Positions 50,926-60,027 of a stretch of DNA of 64,000 bases are shown in pieces (within the stretch, counting starts at the first letter, position 1; every line of letters begins with the position of its first letter). The DNA is from a virus, in the IMG/VR virus record IMGVR_UViG_3300008110_000207, positions 1 to 64,000 of that record; one strand, 5' to 3'. The notes beneath the pieces were generated by a model. The model was not told the origin of the DNA. It saw only the letters and a program-made list of their open reading frames with translations, and ran no database searches. The position numbers and the translations under genes are program-made.

Positions 50926-50931
50926 TAAATA
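50925..50931 (+). promoter_or_regulatory. T4-like late promoter ATAAATA
   Basis: ATAAATA in the context AATAAATAAT overlaps the gp54 stop and lies 28 bp before ATG 50960. Confidence 0.65.
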
Positions 50932-50959
50932 ATCACAACTGAAGTTATCATAGGTTATT

Positions 50960-51682
50960 ATGCCTTTACCAAAAATTAATACTCCAACCTATGAGTTGGA
51001 ATTGCCTTCGACTGGAAAGAAAATTAGATACAGACCCTTTCTAGTCAGAGAAGAAAAAATCCTCATCATGGCACTCGAATCTGAGAACATGAAGCAAATT
51101 ACGGATGCTATTGTTCAGATTTTATCAGATTGTATTTTAACAAAATCTGTCAAGGTATCAGATCTTTCTACATTTGATATCGAATACTTGTTCCTGAATG
51201 TTCGTGCCAAGTCTGTTGGTGAAACTGTGGAAGTGAATATAACTTGCCCAGATGATGGTGAAACAACAGTTCAGATGGAGATTGATATTGATTCGATTAA
51301 GGTTCAGAAAAATAAGGATCACACGAACATTATCAAACTTGATGACAATCTTTCAATGAAACTGAAGTATCCATCACTGGAACAGTTTGTTGAAAATAAC
51401 TTTGAAACTAGTGATGATTCAAGTGATGTTAATAAGTCTCTGAGTATGATCACGTCTTGTATTGACATCATCTACGATTCGGAAGAAAGTTGGAGTGCAG
51501 CAGATTGCACCAAAAAAGAACTTGATGAATTTCTAGAGCAACTTAATACAAAGCAATTCAAAGAGATCGAAACATTTTTTGTCACGATGCCCAAACTGTC
51601 TCATACAGTCACGGTAAAAAATCCAAACACTGGTGTTGAAAGTGAAGTAGTTCTGGAGGGTTTGGCAAGTTTTTTCAGCTAG
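50960..51682 (+). CDS. gp26: Baseplate hub subunit gp26-like
   Basis: The 240-residue protein matches the T4 baseplate-protein (gp26) family in order and motifs: LPSTGKKIRYRPFLVREEKI LIMA, IVQILSDCILTKSVKVSDLS TFDIEYLFLNVRAKSVGE, and EVNITCPDDGE. In T4, gp26 acts in hub assembly. It is followed by a small partner gene, like T4 gp26-gp51. Confidence 0.88.
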   Translation: MPLPKINTPTYELELPSTGKKIRYRPFLVREEKILIMALESENMKQITDAIVQILSDCILTKSVKVSDLSTFDIEYLFLNVRAKSVGETVEVNITCPDDGETTVQMEIDIDSIKVQKNKDHTNIIKLDDNLSMKLKYPSLEQFVENNFETSDDSSDVNKSLSMITSCIDIIYDSEESWSAADCTKKELDEFLEQLNTKQFKEIETFFVTMPKLSHTVTVKNPNTGVESEVVLEGLASFFS

Positions 51683-51684
51683 GT

Positions 51685-51864
51685 ATGGCTCATACTAATC
51701 TTGAGTCATACTACAAGGTTAATTTTGCCCTCATGCAGCACCATAAATATTCATTAACAGAGCTCGAAAATATGATTCCCTGGGAGAGAGAAGTATACCT
51801 TACTTTACTTGAACAGTATATTGAAGAAGAAAACCTAAAAGCACAGCAGCAGAGTGGACATTAA
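51685..51864 (+). CDS. Small hub-assembly protein, gp51/tail-chaperone-like (59 aa)
   Basis: It starts 2 bp after the gp26 stop with AGGT just upstream. LMQHHKYSLTELENMIPWER EVYLTLLEQYIEEEN has the helical layout of phage tail-assembly chaperone C-terminal parts. In T4 gp51 follows gp26, but T4 gp51 is much longer, so only positional likeness supports that name. It overlaps the next gene by 11 bp. Confidence 0.65.
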   Translation: MAHTNLESYYKVNFALMQHHKYSLTELENMIPWEREVYLTLLEQYIEEENLKAQQQSGH

Positions 51865-53734
51865 TCAGATCTATAGAGCACCAGCAGTACCGAAGTTGAG
51901 CAAGAGAAATATCTCTTCTTCGGTACTTCGTGCATCTTCTGCGATCTCATCCACAAGTCCAGTCACACCAAAACTAAGAACTACGAGATTTAGTTTTAGA
52001 TCACCAATCAATTTATCAGAAAAACTTGAGGCACTGAAACCAAAGCCATTAGATGCTGAAAAAGTCTTATCTAAAAAGCAAGATACAGAAGAAAATACTT
52101 ACAAAGCACTAGCAGAAACAAATAGAATTCTTGTTGAGATTCAGAAGCAACTGTCTCTTGACTTTGCAATGCGAATTGTAGAAGAGAAAGAAGCAGTTAA
52201 AAAAATAAAATCAGCAGAGTCAAAAAGAAAAGTCGCAGAAAAAGAAAAATCCGTAGAAGGTGTTGGTAAAAAAATTGCTGGTGTTGGACAGTCGATTGCA
52301 GAAAGAGTTACTGCTCCAATTAAAAGTGTTTTTGATAAGATCAAAGAATTTTTCTCTCTTATTCTTAGTGGTATTGTTTTAAATGTTGCGTTTAAGTGGT
52401 TACAAGACGAAAATAATAGAAAGTTATTAGATCAAATTTTCTACTGGATTGGTAAGGCATTTGTACCAGCAGTTATTACAATTATAGGATTTAAAGTCTT
52501 TAAGTGGGTTCGAAGACTTTTTCTGCTTGGAAGATTTTTATGGAAGTTGCCTGGAAGATTATTTAATATATTTCAAAAAAAACCTCCTGAGGGACCAAAA
52601 CCAAGTGTACCAAAACCAATATCTGGACCGTCAGTAAGTCGTACAAATCAATCTTTCGCCAGATTTATCGAAGGAAAATCAAATATTGGAGATAGATTTA
52701 GACTACTTCGCAAGGGATTGATAGATCCAACTGGAATGTTAACTAAAGGTGGTTTTACACCAGAAGGAACTTTAAAGGGAACTGGAGGATTTAAATTACC
52801 TAGTCTGCCTAAAATTTCACCAGGTTCTTTATTAAGAGGTGGAGCTACTCTTGGAATAGGTATTGGACTTGAGATGTTAGGAAAGTTTGCAATTAAAAAA
52901 GTGACTGATCCATTGATGGAAAAAACTAGAAAAGATACCATTAATAGGATTAACAGTTATGATCCAAATAAAAGAAGTAAAACTATTGAAAGGATACAAT
53001 CTGATTTAGAGAAAGAAAAAAATTATCAATCTTCACCGCAACATTCTCTTGAAAAAATAATAAATCTAGGTTCTGCTACACAGAGTGAAGTAAAAATGGA
53101 CTTTCTTTTATCACTTCTGAAAGATCTTGGAGAAACACCAAGATTTGCAAGTGGGGGAACAGTTCCTGGTAAAGGATCCGGATTTGTTGATAGTGTCAAA
53201 GCAATGCTTGCTCCAGGAGAGGAAGTTATTCGAACAACTTCTTCAATGTTGTTCAGACCTCTCTTAAAAGACATCAATGATAATGCTGGAAGACTATGGG
53301 TACTTTTTACACAAGCAATTCGTAAATTGTTCACGGTTTCTGATTATCAACGAGATGTATCTGAAGAATTTTCAAAAGTTATTAAAGATTTTGACAAATA
53401 TTTAAAGGAAGAGATCTTAAAGAAAAAAACTAAACCAACTAAACCTGGTGGAGGTGGGATGAGATCACCATCAATCTCTCCAAAAACTAGTGCTCCATCT
53501 CCATCGGTATCTGCGGCACCAAGAATTACAAACATCAGTATGAATGTTTCTGCTGGTTCTGGTGGTGGAATGACTTTCCTACCAATGGTATTACCAAAAC
53601 AATCATCAAAACCACCACAAATACCACAAATGCAAGGTAAAGCAACAGATGTTCCTGTGATATCTCCAGTGAACTTTGCCAATCCTTATATGGAAGTCAC
53701 ACCTGGATTATATGGAATTCAGTTAATCGGATAA
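51854..53734 (+). CDS. Tape-measure/baseplate-hub-like structural protein (626 aa)
   Basis: GTG 51854 (MDINQIYRAPAVPKLSKRNI) lies inside the previous gene. A coiled-coil region at about 60-130 is followed by a hydrophobic segment (FFSLILSGIVLNVAF, FVPAVITIIGFKVFKWV). Near residue 435 is FASGGTVPGKGSGFVDSVKA MLAPGEEVI, a motif common in phage tape-measure proteins. A Pro/Ser-rich C-terminus ends in a beta tail. It shares VTAP-x4-FD-x-I-x2-FF-x-LI-x2-GI with the next gene. T4 has gp28/gp29 here; a tail-length or hub role is inferred. Confidence 0.75.
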   Translation: MDINQIYRAPAVPKLSKRNISSSVLRASSAISSTSPVTPKLRTTRFSFRSPINLSEKLEALKPKPLDAEKVLSKKQDTEENTYKALAETNRILVEIQKQLSLDFAMRIVEEKEAVKKIKSAESKRKVAEKEKSVEGVGKKIAGVGQSIAERVTAPIKSVFDKIKEFFSLILSGIVLNVAFKWLQDENNRKLLDQIFYWIGKAFVPAVITIIGFKVFKWVRRLFLLGRFLWKLPGRLFNIFQKKPPEGPKPSVPKPISGPSVSRTNQSFARFIEGKSNIGDRFRLLRKGLIDPTGMLTKGGFTPEGTLKGTGGFKLPSLPKISPGSLLRGGATLGIGIGLEMLGKFAIKKVTDPLMEKTRKDTINRINSYDPNKRSKTIERIQSDLEKEKNYQSSPQHSLEKIINLGSATQSEVKMDFLLSLLKDLGETPRFASGGTVPGKGSGFVDSVKAMLAPGEEVIRTTSSMLFRPLLKDINDNAGRLWVLFTQAIRKLFTVSDYQRDVSEEFSKVIKDFDKYLKEEILKKKTKPTKPGGGGMRSPSISPKTSAPSPSVSAAPRITNISMNVSAGSGGGMTFLPMVLPKQSSKPPQIPQMQGKATDVPVISPVNFANPYMEVTPGLYGIQLIG

Positions 53735-53737
53735 GAT

Positions 53738-55537
53738 ATGGATAATCAAGTCAAGAATCTTAAACTGAATGTCACAAACATTAAAAGTTATTTGATTAGT
53801 TCAAATAAAGAACTAAGAAAACTTAGAGTTCAGAAAAAAGAACTATTCTTTAAATTAGAGAAGCAAAGAGAATTAAGAGCAGAAGAAACCAGAGTAGAAA
53901 GTAAAAATTTAGGAATTGGTGCGAGATTCTCAAGACTTGCAAGTGTTGTAACTGCTCCTGCTAGAAATATATTTGATCAAATTTTAGATTTCTTTGGATT
54001 AATTGCACTTGGCATTTTAGTTCAAAAACTCCCTGCCATTATCGCAAAAATTGAAGAATTTTTCAATAGTGACTTTATAAAATCAGTAGGAAATGTATTG
54101 ACAACAATTGGAACAGGATTTCAAAAACTCGGAGAACTTATTAATCTCTTAACACCACAAAAGCAAAAAGAGATAGATCAAGATTTAAAGGCAATTGAAA
54201 AAGAGGCTGATGATGGTCTGAAAATGGCAGATCAATCAGATAAAGATATATCGCAACTAGAAAAGGAACTCAGTAAAAGAGAAAAAAATAATAAACCAAG
54301 TTCAACACCAAATGTGCCAATGACACTCATGGCACCTGGTTCAATGTATCCAGCAACTACTCCTCAGTCTTCAACATCTCAATCATCCCAAACTCCAACA
54401 CCTGCAGCAAAACCACCACAAAAGTTTTCTAAAGGTGGAACGGTACAACCAGAACCACAAACTAGAGCACCATATCAACCAAGAAAAAGTGGTCAACTCA
54501 AAAGAGCAGAACGAGGTATGGGTAATGGATTTGAAGATTTTTCTTTAGCAGTTGAAAATATTAATCAAACGGCTCAAAGAGATGAAAAAAATGTAATGGC
54601 ATTTGCAGAACTGTCAAAGAATTTTAGGGAATGGAGTTCTCTTTCAGGGTTATCTGACACAAGAAAAACTGGTCCTGGATTTGGTCCTCAACCGACTCCG
54701 GATCAACAATCAATTAGACAGCAACAATATTCTGGACAAACTTATGCATCTGGTGCTTCCATTGGGCCAACTGGAGATACAGACGGAAATCAAACTGGAT
54801 TGGATATGAATCTTGCTGGTGGTATTGGGGCACCAATTTATGCACCATTTGACTTAATTTATAAGAGTAGAGGAACAGATGGAATGCCTTCCGTTGGTCT
54901 TCAAGGAACACCAAATGTTTTAGGAGGATCTGGTAGAGGTTTTGGATACTATGGTGCTTATTATTTCAAGAGAGGTAATAAAGAATATGAAGTTCTGATG
55001 GGTCACTTTAAAAGTTTACCATTTAAAGGAGCAAAAGAAGGACAAGTAATACCTAAAGGAACTTTATTAGGATATCAAGGTGCATCTGGAAGAACGATTG
55101 GTGCAGGAAACCAACCATATCCTCATATATCACTTCATGTTAATGGTGTTGGATTTAGAGCATCAAACTCTGTTTTGGTTGATGTTTCTAAAGATATTTT
55201 AAAAGGAAAACCATCTCCTGGTTCACAACCACCTGCAACAGCAATCAAACCAGCACAGATTGTACAACCACCCAGTGGAGTACAATTATCTCCTGCAGGA
55301 TCAGGTGATCCAGTATCTGGAGCTGCCGGAAACCTTTTAAAGGCATTAGAAAGACCTGGTGGAGGTGGTAACAGAAAACTATTAAATAATACAAGTAGTC
55401 GTGGAAATCAATCACTGTTCATTTATGCGGTACAACCAGTAGAAACTTTTGTACCATTTCCATATCCAGTCCCAATGCAACAGGCATCCAGTTCATCACC
55501 ACAAAGACAGAAGTTACCAGAAATATGGAGATTATAA
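53738..55537 (+). CDS. Tail-hub protein with degenerate M23 (LytM-like) domain (599 aa)
   Basis: An N-terminal coiled coil (KSYLISSNKELRKLRVQKKE) leads to VTAPARNIFDQILDFFGLIA, homologous to a block in the previous protein. A Pro/Gln-rich linker follows. From about residue 350 the LytM/M23 peptidase fold is visible: TGLDMNLAGGIGAPIYAPFD, VLMGHFKSLPF, GQVIPKGTLLGYQGASGRT and PHISLHVNG. Of the zinc ligands, the first His (HxG) is Gln (QTGLD) and the HxH is H-I-S, so peptidoglycan cleavage is doubtful. It probably serves as a structural hub module. Confidence 0.78.
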   Translation: MDNQVKNLKLNVTNIKSYLISSNKELRKLRVQKKELFFKLEKQRELRAEETRVESKNLGIGARFSRLASVVTAPARNIFDQILDFFGLIALGILVQKLPAIIAKIEEFFNSDFIKSVGNVLTTIGTGFQKLGELINLLTPQKQKEIDQDLKAIEKEADDGLKMADQSDKDISQLEKELSKREKNNKPSSTPNVPMTLMAPGSMYPATTPQSSTSQSSQTPTPAAKPPQKFSKGGTVQPEPQTRAPYQPRKSGQLKRAERGMGNGFEDFSLAVENINQTAQRDEKNVMAFAELSKNFREWSSLSGLSDTRKTGPGFGPQPTPDQQSIRQQQYSGQTYASGASIGPTGDTDGNQTGLDMNLAGGIGAPIYAPFDLIYKSRGTDGMPSVGLQGTPNVLGGSGRGFGYYGAYYFKRGNKEYEVLMGHFKSLPFKGAKEGQVIPKGTLLGYQGASGRTIGAGNQPYPHISLHVNGVGFRASNSVLVDVSKDILKGKPSPGSQPPATAIKPAQIVQPPSGVQLSPAGSGDPVSGAAGNLLKALERPGGGGNRKLLNNTSSRGNQSLFIYAVQPVETFVPFPYPVPMQQASSSSPQRQKLPEIWRL

Positions 55538-55542
55538 GATAA

Positions 55543-56829
55543 ATGGCAAATGCAGCACAGGCATCAGCATATGAACTTTTTGAGATTCAAAAAAATGGTA
55601 AGAGAGTAGATATTACTGGTCAGGATCCTTATGGTGCCAGAGTAACAAGTTTTGATTACTACGAGAGTTTGTTATCACCAAATATTACTGCAGTTTTATC
55701 TTTAATGGATGTTGGTGGTGCTACTACCTATGATAAAACTTTTGATAAGCAAACAAGATTTGGAACACTGAGTTCTGCACTTCCTCTGAATGGTGATGTA
55801 AATGTATCCTTTAAAATCAGATCAAAACTAGGAACTCTTGATTTTACTAATAATCCTTTGGTATTTGATAAGCAGATCAATCCAAATCAAGAATCAAACC
55901 GTGAAGCAATTGTCATGAATTTGGTTTCAAAATCTGCCGTACTAAATCAAGAGACCGCAATTTTTAAACCATACTCGGGTAATATCACAAATACTGTAGA
56001 AAAATTAGTTGCTGATTATCTGAAAACAAAACTTGCAACTAAAACACCAACTCGAAATTCATATTCATTCATTGGAAATACTCGTCATGTGTTTGATGTC
56101 ATTTGCAGTCTAGCATCAAAATCTGTACCAGGAAGAGGGAACCCTGGATATTTTTTCTATGAAACCAGAGATGGATTTAATTTTAGAGCAATTGATGACT
56201 TAGTATCTCAACCACCAGTTGAAACTTATTATAGAACAGATGTTTTAAGATCTGGTGTGGAGAATGATGAAAATGACTTTAAGATTGCACTTAAGTCAGA
56301 CATTAAAAGAGAAGATCTAATCACGGCACTTAAGTCTGGAGTGTATCAAAGTCGTAATATTTTTTGGGATCCTCAATCTTTTAGTTATGAAGAGGGAATT
56401 TATAAGTTAACGGATAATGGTCTTGAAAAATCATTAGGTAAAAATCTATCTGTTCCACAATTAGATTCTTATACAAGAACTCATTTTCATATTAAAGACA
56501 TTGGAGTTCTGAGTTCTAAAATAAAAGACGATCCAAATAATGATCCAAAGGAATGGCAAGCAAAGTCAACAATGAGATATAATCTGCTATTCACTCAGAT
56601 CATTCAAGTTCAAGTTCCATGCAATCCAAATCTGAGAGCAGGTAATACAATTCAATGTGACTTTGAGATTGTGTCACAGGGAAAGAAAACTCAGGGAGTT
56701 GGTGATCCGGTCAACAGTGGAAAATATTTGATTGTCAATTTGTGTCATCATTTTGATCCTTTAAGATCTTTTACATCAATGACACTAGTTCGTGACACTT
56801 ACGGTCTATATACAAATAAAAGCAAGTAA
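55543..56829 (+). CDS. gp27: Baseplate central hub gp27-like (428 aa)
   Basis: The protein AYELFEIQKNGKRVDITGQD, FDYYESLLSPNITAVLSLMD resembles the N-terminal beta domain of gp27/gpD-type hub proteins. Later FIGNTRHVFDVICSLASKSV and YFFYETRDGFNFRAIDDLVS match the second hub domain. The C-terminal IIQVQVPCNPNLRAGNTIQC DFE and GKYLIVNLCHHFDPLRSFTSMTLVRDTYG match the typical tail-protein fold. It forms the cup that binds gp5. The stop shares a base with the next ATG, which encodes the OB-fold partner. Confidence 0.85.
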   Translation: MANAAQASAYELFEIQKNGKRVDITGQDPYGARVTSFDYYESLLSPNITAVLSLMDVGGATTYDKTFDKQTRFGTLSSALPLNGDVNVSFKIRSKLGTLDFTNNPLVFDKQINPNQESNREAIVMNLVSKSAVLNQETAIFKPYSGNITNTVEKLVADYLKTKLATKTPTRNSYSFIGNTRHVFDVICSLASKSVPGRGNPGYFFYETRDGFNFRAIDDLVSQPPVETYYRTDVLRSGVENDENDFKIALKSDIKREDLITALKSGVYQSRNIFWDPQSFSYEEGIYKLTDNGLEKSLGKNLSVPQLDSYTRTHFHIKDIGVLSSKIKDDPNNDPKEWQAKSTMRYNLLFTQIIQVQVPCNPNLRAGNTIQCDFEIVSQGKKTQGVGDPVNSGKYLIVNLCHHFDPLRSFTSMTLVRDTYGLYTNKSK

Positions 56830-57587
56830 TGAATAATTTAGCAACGGTCAATATCAATAAATTCTTTATTGCCCAAGTTGCTCCTGGTCAAAATCAGCAT
56901 GTGAAAAATGCAAAGTGGCAAGATGCCCATGGAGATCGAGTTAGAATTCGAATACCTGGAAAGCATCCTAGTATGAATGAAGTAAAAGACGAAAACTTAC
57001 CCTGGGCAATTGTTTTAAAATCAACTTCTCATGGTAACTTGAATGGTGGTTCTTGTGGATTGTGGGGTGGTGAATGGGTCATGGCATGTTATTTGGATGA
57101 GAGTGAACAGATTCCAGCAGTCGTTCATGTATTTGGTAATAACCTAACTCAATTTGACATACGAGAATCTAAAAATGGTACGACAGAATTCAAAAGGGTA
57201 GATCGTTTCAATTCTGGATTAACTCCTGGAGCTCATCAGATCATTGGTGATGATACAAAACCAAAAGGACCAGCACAACCGACAAAGGAAGAAATTGCTG
57301 GAGCAACTAAAGATCCCCAATCCAAAAATGTATCAGAAAGTGGAATTCCAAAAGAACCTATAATCACAGAAAGTCCAGATGGGACAAAAACTGTTACTAT
57401 TATTGATGCTGATGGAAACAAAACAAATTATACTTATAAAGACCGAGATATTCCTGTTTCCACTCTCGCAACCTTTAATAAAATGCAGGAAACTGCTTTT
57501 AACCTACAAATGAGTAAAGAAGCAACACTTCGTGGAGATGATGCTTCCGCAACTTTCTATGCCAATAGAGCAGCTGGGAGAGGATAA
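56829..57587 (+). CDS. gp5: gp5-type OB-fold hub protein without lysozyme domain (252 aa)
   Basis: Residues 1-115 form a gp5/VgrG-type OB fold: RVRIRIPGKHPSMNEVKDEN LPWAIVL, GLWGGEWVMACYLDESEQIP, VVHVFGNN. The T4 lysozyme domain is missing. Instead there is a Pro/Lys/Thr-rich linker (PKGPAQPTKEEIAGATKDPQ), DGTKTVTIIDADGNKTNYTY, and a helical tail. The needle part appears to be encoded separately at 60028. It directly follows gp27, its expected partner. Confidence 0.83.
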   Translation: MNNLATVNINKFFIAQVAPGQNQHVKNAKWQDAHGDRVRIRIPGKHPSMNEVKDENLPWAIVLKSTSHGNLNGGSCGLWGGEWVMACYLDESEQIPAVVHVFGNNLTQFDIRESKNGTTEFKRVDRFNSGLTPGAHQIIGDDTKPKGPAQPTKEEIAGATKDPQSKNVSESGIPKEPIITESPDGTKTVTIIDADGNKTNYTYKDRDIPVSTLATFNKMQETAFNLQMSKEATLRGDDASATFYANRAAGRG

Positions 57588-57595
57588 TATGACCC

Positions 57596-57619
57596 ATAAA
57601 TATCAGAATAAGGAGGTGA
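57596..57619 (+). promoter_or_regulatory. Late promoter ATAAATA and full anti-16S ribosome-binding site
   Basis: ATAAATA (57596-57602) lies 8 bp after the previous stop. AAGGAGGTGA (57610-57619) is fully complementary to the 16S rRNA 3' end, 8 bp before ATG 57628, and the strongest Shine-Dalgarno in the window. Confidence 0.75.
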
Positions 57620-57627
57620 AAATATAA

Positions 57628-60024
57628 ATGTCTGTAAATAACGTAACCAAAACTAAAGTAATTGGTGGAAAAATATACGTTCAAGTAGAAAATAAACCAC
57701 AGTGGTATTTACTTGGACCTGATAATTATACGGCAACGTTTGTAGAAAATTATGATGTAGTTAAAGAAATAGAATCAAAAGGTCAGATACCAAACATACC
57801 AACACAAAAAAAGGTTTCAATTCCTGCTGGAGTAAATGTAACTCAAGGACCAGTATCACCACCCAGAAAACCAAGACCAGGAACAGATCTTGCTGGAAAT
57901 ACATTTACTGGACTTGATCTTGAAGGAAAACCAACAACTATAAAAGTAAGTTCTGATGGATCTGCATATATTGCAATCAATGAACAAACTAATGAAAGAA
58001 TTGTTGGTGAGATGAGTGCCGACATAGCAAATCGTATTAGACGAAAAATTGCTAGTAGTCCAAATGCACGAACGTATTCAGAGCAACCATCAGTATTTGT
58101 CCCAGATACTCCAATTCAACCAGATCCTGTATGGGCAAATGTTTCGGACGAAACAATTGATAGAATTGCAAAGGGTAATAATGATGTAGTTGCACAATTA
58201 AATGAGCAAGGTAGTGATACCTGGACTCCAGAGCAGCAAGAACTGTTTAAATCAACTCAAAATATTCTTGATTCAATTGACAAAGAAAAAGCAAAGAGAA
58301 AATCTGCAGCATGTAAAACATTACAAACTGACAAGGGAGTTGGATATGTAGATCCTCCCAAGTGTGAAGAATATATCAATTCAACAGCATTCCAAGAAGC
58401 TCTACAAACGTATCAAAAGGAAAGAGTTCAACCAGATCCTTGCGGAACATCAGAACTTGCTGGAATCAATACCGCACTACTCAGTTTCTTCAAAACTCTC
58501 AAGAAGATTAAAAAGTACGGTCAACTATATGTTAATGGAACAATCAATAAAATTGGTCAGATCAGTAGTTTGATTCGTAACACTGGAAGTATTATTGCTG
58601 CTATTCTTAAAATTCTTATTCAGAGATTGAGAAACTATCTAATCGGAAAAATCAGAGCAGGTATACAAGATCTCCTCGATATTCTTATACCAACAGTTGC
58701 CAAGGCAATTAAGAATACTATCGTACAAAAAGTCGTCGATACAATTTTTTGTAAGTTCAAAGATATTGTCAAGGGATTGGCACAAATGGTCGGTGATTTC
58801 TTATTTGAACTCATTGGTAAAGTTGTTAATATTCCTTTTTGTGCTGCAGAACAGTGGACAAATTCTCTAATCAATAAGTTAGCATCAGATATTGATAAGG
58901 CAATCGGTCCTATACTTGATCAAATCAATGATGTACTAGGTGGTGTTGGTAAAATTGCAGGATCAGTCTTCCAGGCACTTGATTTTATTCTTGGATTTGA
59001 ATCATTCTTGTGTGCAAAGCCAAACTGTCCGCAGGTTAAAAGTTTCATAGGTAATCCTCTGAAGGACGGTCCAAATCAACAGGATATTGACAATTTTAAT
59101 AACTTCTTACCAATTCCATCCGATTCTCAAATCATTGAAGGTGCAACTGGATGGACAAAAGATCTACCAATTTTTGGTGGAACACTAGGGCAATATGATG
59201 GCACAATTCCAGATAGCATCACTCAATGTGATACGGCACCATTTAGATGTGGTCCTCCATCAGTTGAAATCTTTGGTGGTGGTGGATCTGGTGCGATTGG
59301 TAATGCCGTAGTAGATCGAATTGGTAGAATTGTTGGAGTTGATCTGGTCTTTGGTGGATCTAATTATAGCAGTCCTCCTTTTGTCACGATATTAGATCCC
59401 TGTGAGAATGGAAATTACGCTTCGGCATATGCAGAAATTAATGATGATGGAGAAGTTACTAACATTGTAGTTGTAAATTCAGGTGCTGGATATGTAAGTC
59501 AACCAACAGGATTGAATGAATTTGATGAACCAATAGATCCTGATCCAACCAGAACAAGAGTTAATGATTACAACGTCTGTTTATCTGGATTTAAAATTCT
59601 TTCAACAGGTATTGGATATAAACCAACTGATACTGTTAAGATCACTCCCAATCTTGAAGGTCTTAAGGCAGTTGTTAAAATGACAGAATCTGGACAAATT
59701 ATTGACATACAACTTTCAAACAGAATTTGTGGTATTACGGACATCCCTGAAATAGAAATAAATAGTGATGCTGGTGCTGGAGTCGAGATTAAACCTGTGT
59801 TTGAAATTATTAGAGTCAATCCACTCCCTGGTGATGGTACACAACAAGTAGATCCTAATGCAACTCCAAATATTTCTATCGACTCAGGAAGTAGAAGGGT
59901 TCTAGATCCAACGACACGTCGAGATGCTACTGTTAAAAGTAGAGTTGCCACAGATGATGAACTTGGAGCAACAACTCAAACTGGGCAGAGAAACATCATC
60001 AGAGTTATTGATTGCGTGAGGTAA
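57628..60024 (+). CDS. Large baseplate/hub structural protein (798 aa)
   Basis: N-terminal beta region (VIGGKIYVQVENKPQWYLLG) and a DLAGNTFTGLDLEGKPTTIK segment are followed by a helical, partly hydrophobic middle (about 290-460: IAAILKILIQRLRNYLIGKI, DLLDILIPTVAKAIKNT, MVGDFLFELIGKVVNIPFC). The last ~250 residues carry GxGY-type beta repeats (VFGGSNYSSPPFVTILDP, VVNSGAGYVSQPTG, STGIGYKPTDTVKITP). It lies between the two gp5 parts, suggesting a central tail-hub or spike component. No enzyme motif is seen. The exceptionally strong ribosome-binding site implies high synthesis. Confidence 0.78.
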   Translation: MSVNNVTKTKVIGGKIYVQVENKPQWYLLGPDNYTATFVENYDVVKEIESKGQIPNIPTQKKVSIPAGVNVTQGPVSPPRKPRPGTDLAGNTFTGLDLEGKPTTIKVSSDGSAYIAINEQTNERIVGEMSADIANRIRRKIASSPNARTYSEQPSVFVPDTPIQPDPVWANVSDETIDRIAKGNNDVVAQLNEQGSDTWTPEQQELFKSTQNILDSIDKEKAKRKSAACKTLQTDKGVGYVDPPKCEEYINSTAFQEALQTYQKERVQPDPCGTSELAGINTALLSFFKTLKKIKKYGQLYVNGTINKIGQISSLIRNTGSIIAAILKILIQRLRNYLIGKIRAGIQDLLDILIPTVAKAIKNTIVQKVVDTIFCKFKDIVKGLAQMVGDFLFELIGKVVNIPFCAAEQWTNSLINKLASDIDKAIGPILDQINDVLGGVGKIAGSVFQALDFILGFESFLCAKPNCPQVKSFIGNPLKDGPNQQDIDNFNNFLPIPSDSQIIEGATGWTKDLPIFGGTLGQYDGTIPDSITQCDTAPFRCGPPSVEIFGGGGSGAIGNAVVDRIGRIVGVDLVFGGSNYSSPPFVTILDPCENGNYASAYAEINDDGEVTNIVVVNSGAGYVSQPTGLNEFDEPIDPDPTRTRVNDYNVCLSGFKILSTGIGYKPTDTVKITPNLEGLKAVVKMTESGQIIDIQLSNRICGITDIPEIEINSDAGAGVEIKPVFEIIRVNPLPGDGTQQVDPNATPNISIDSGSRRVLDPTTRRDATVKSRVATDDELGATTQTGQRNIIRVIDCVR

Positions 60025-60027
60025 AAT

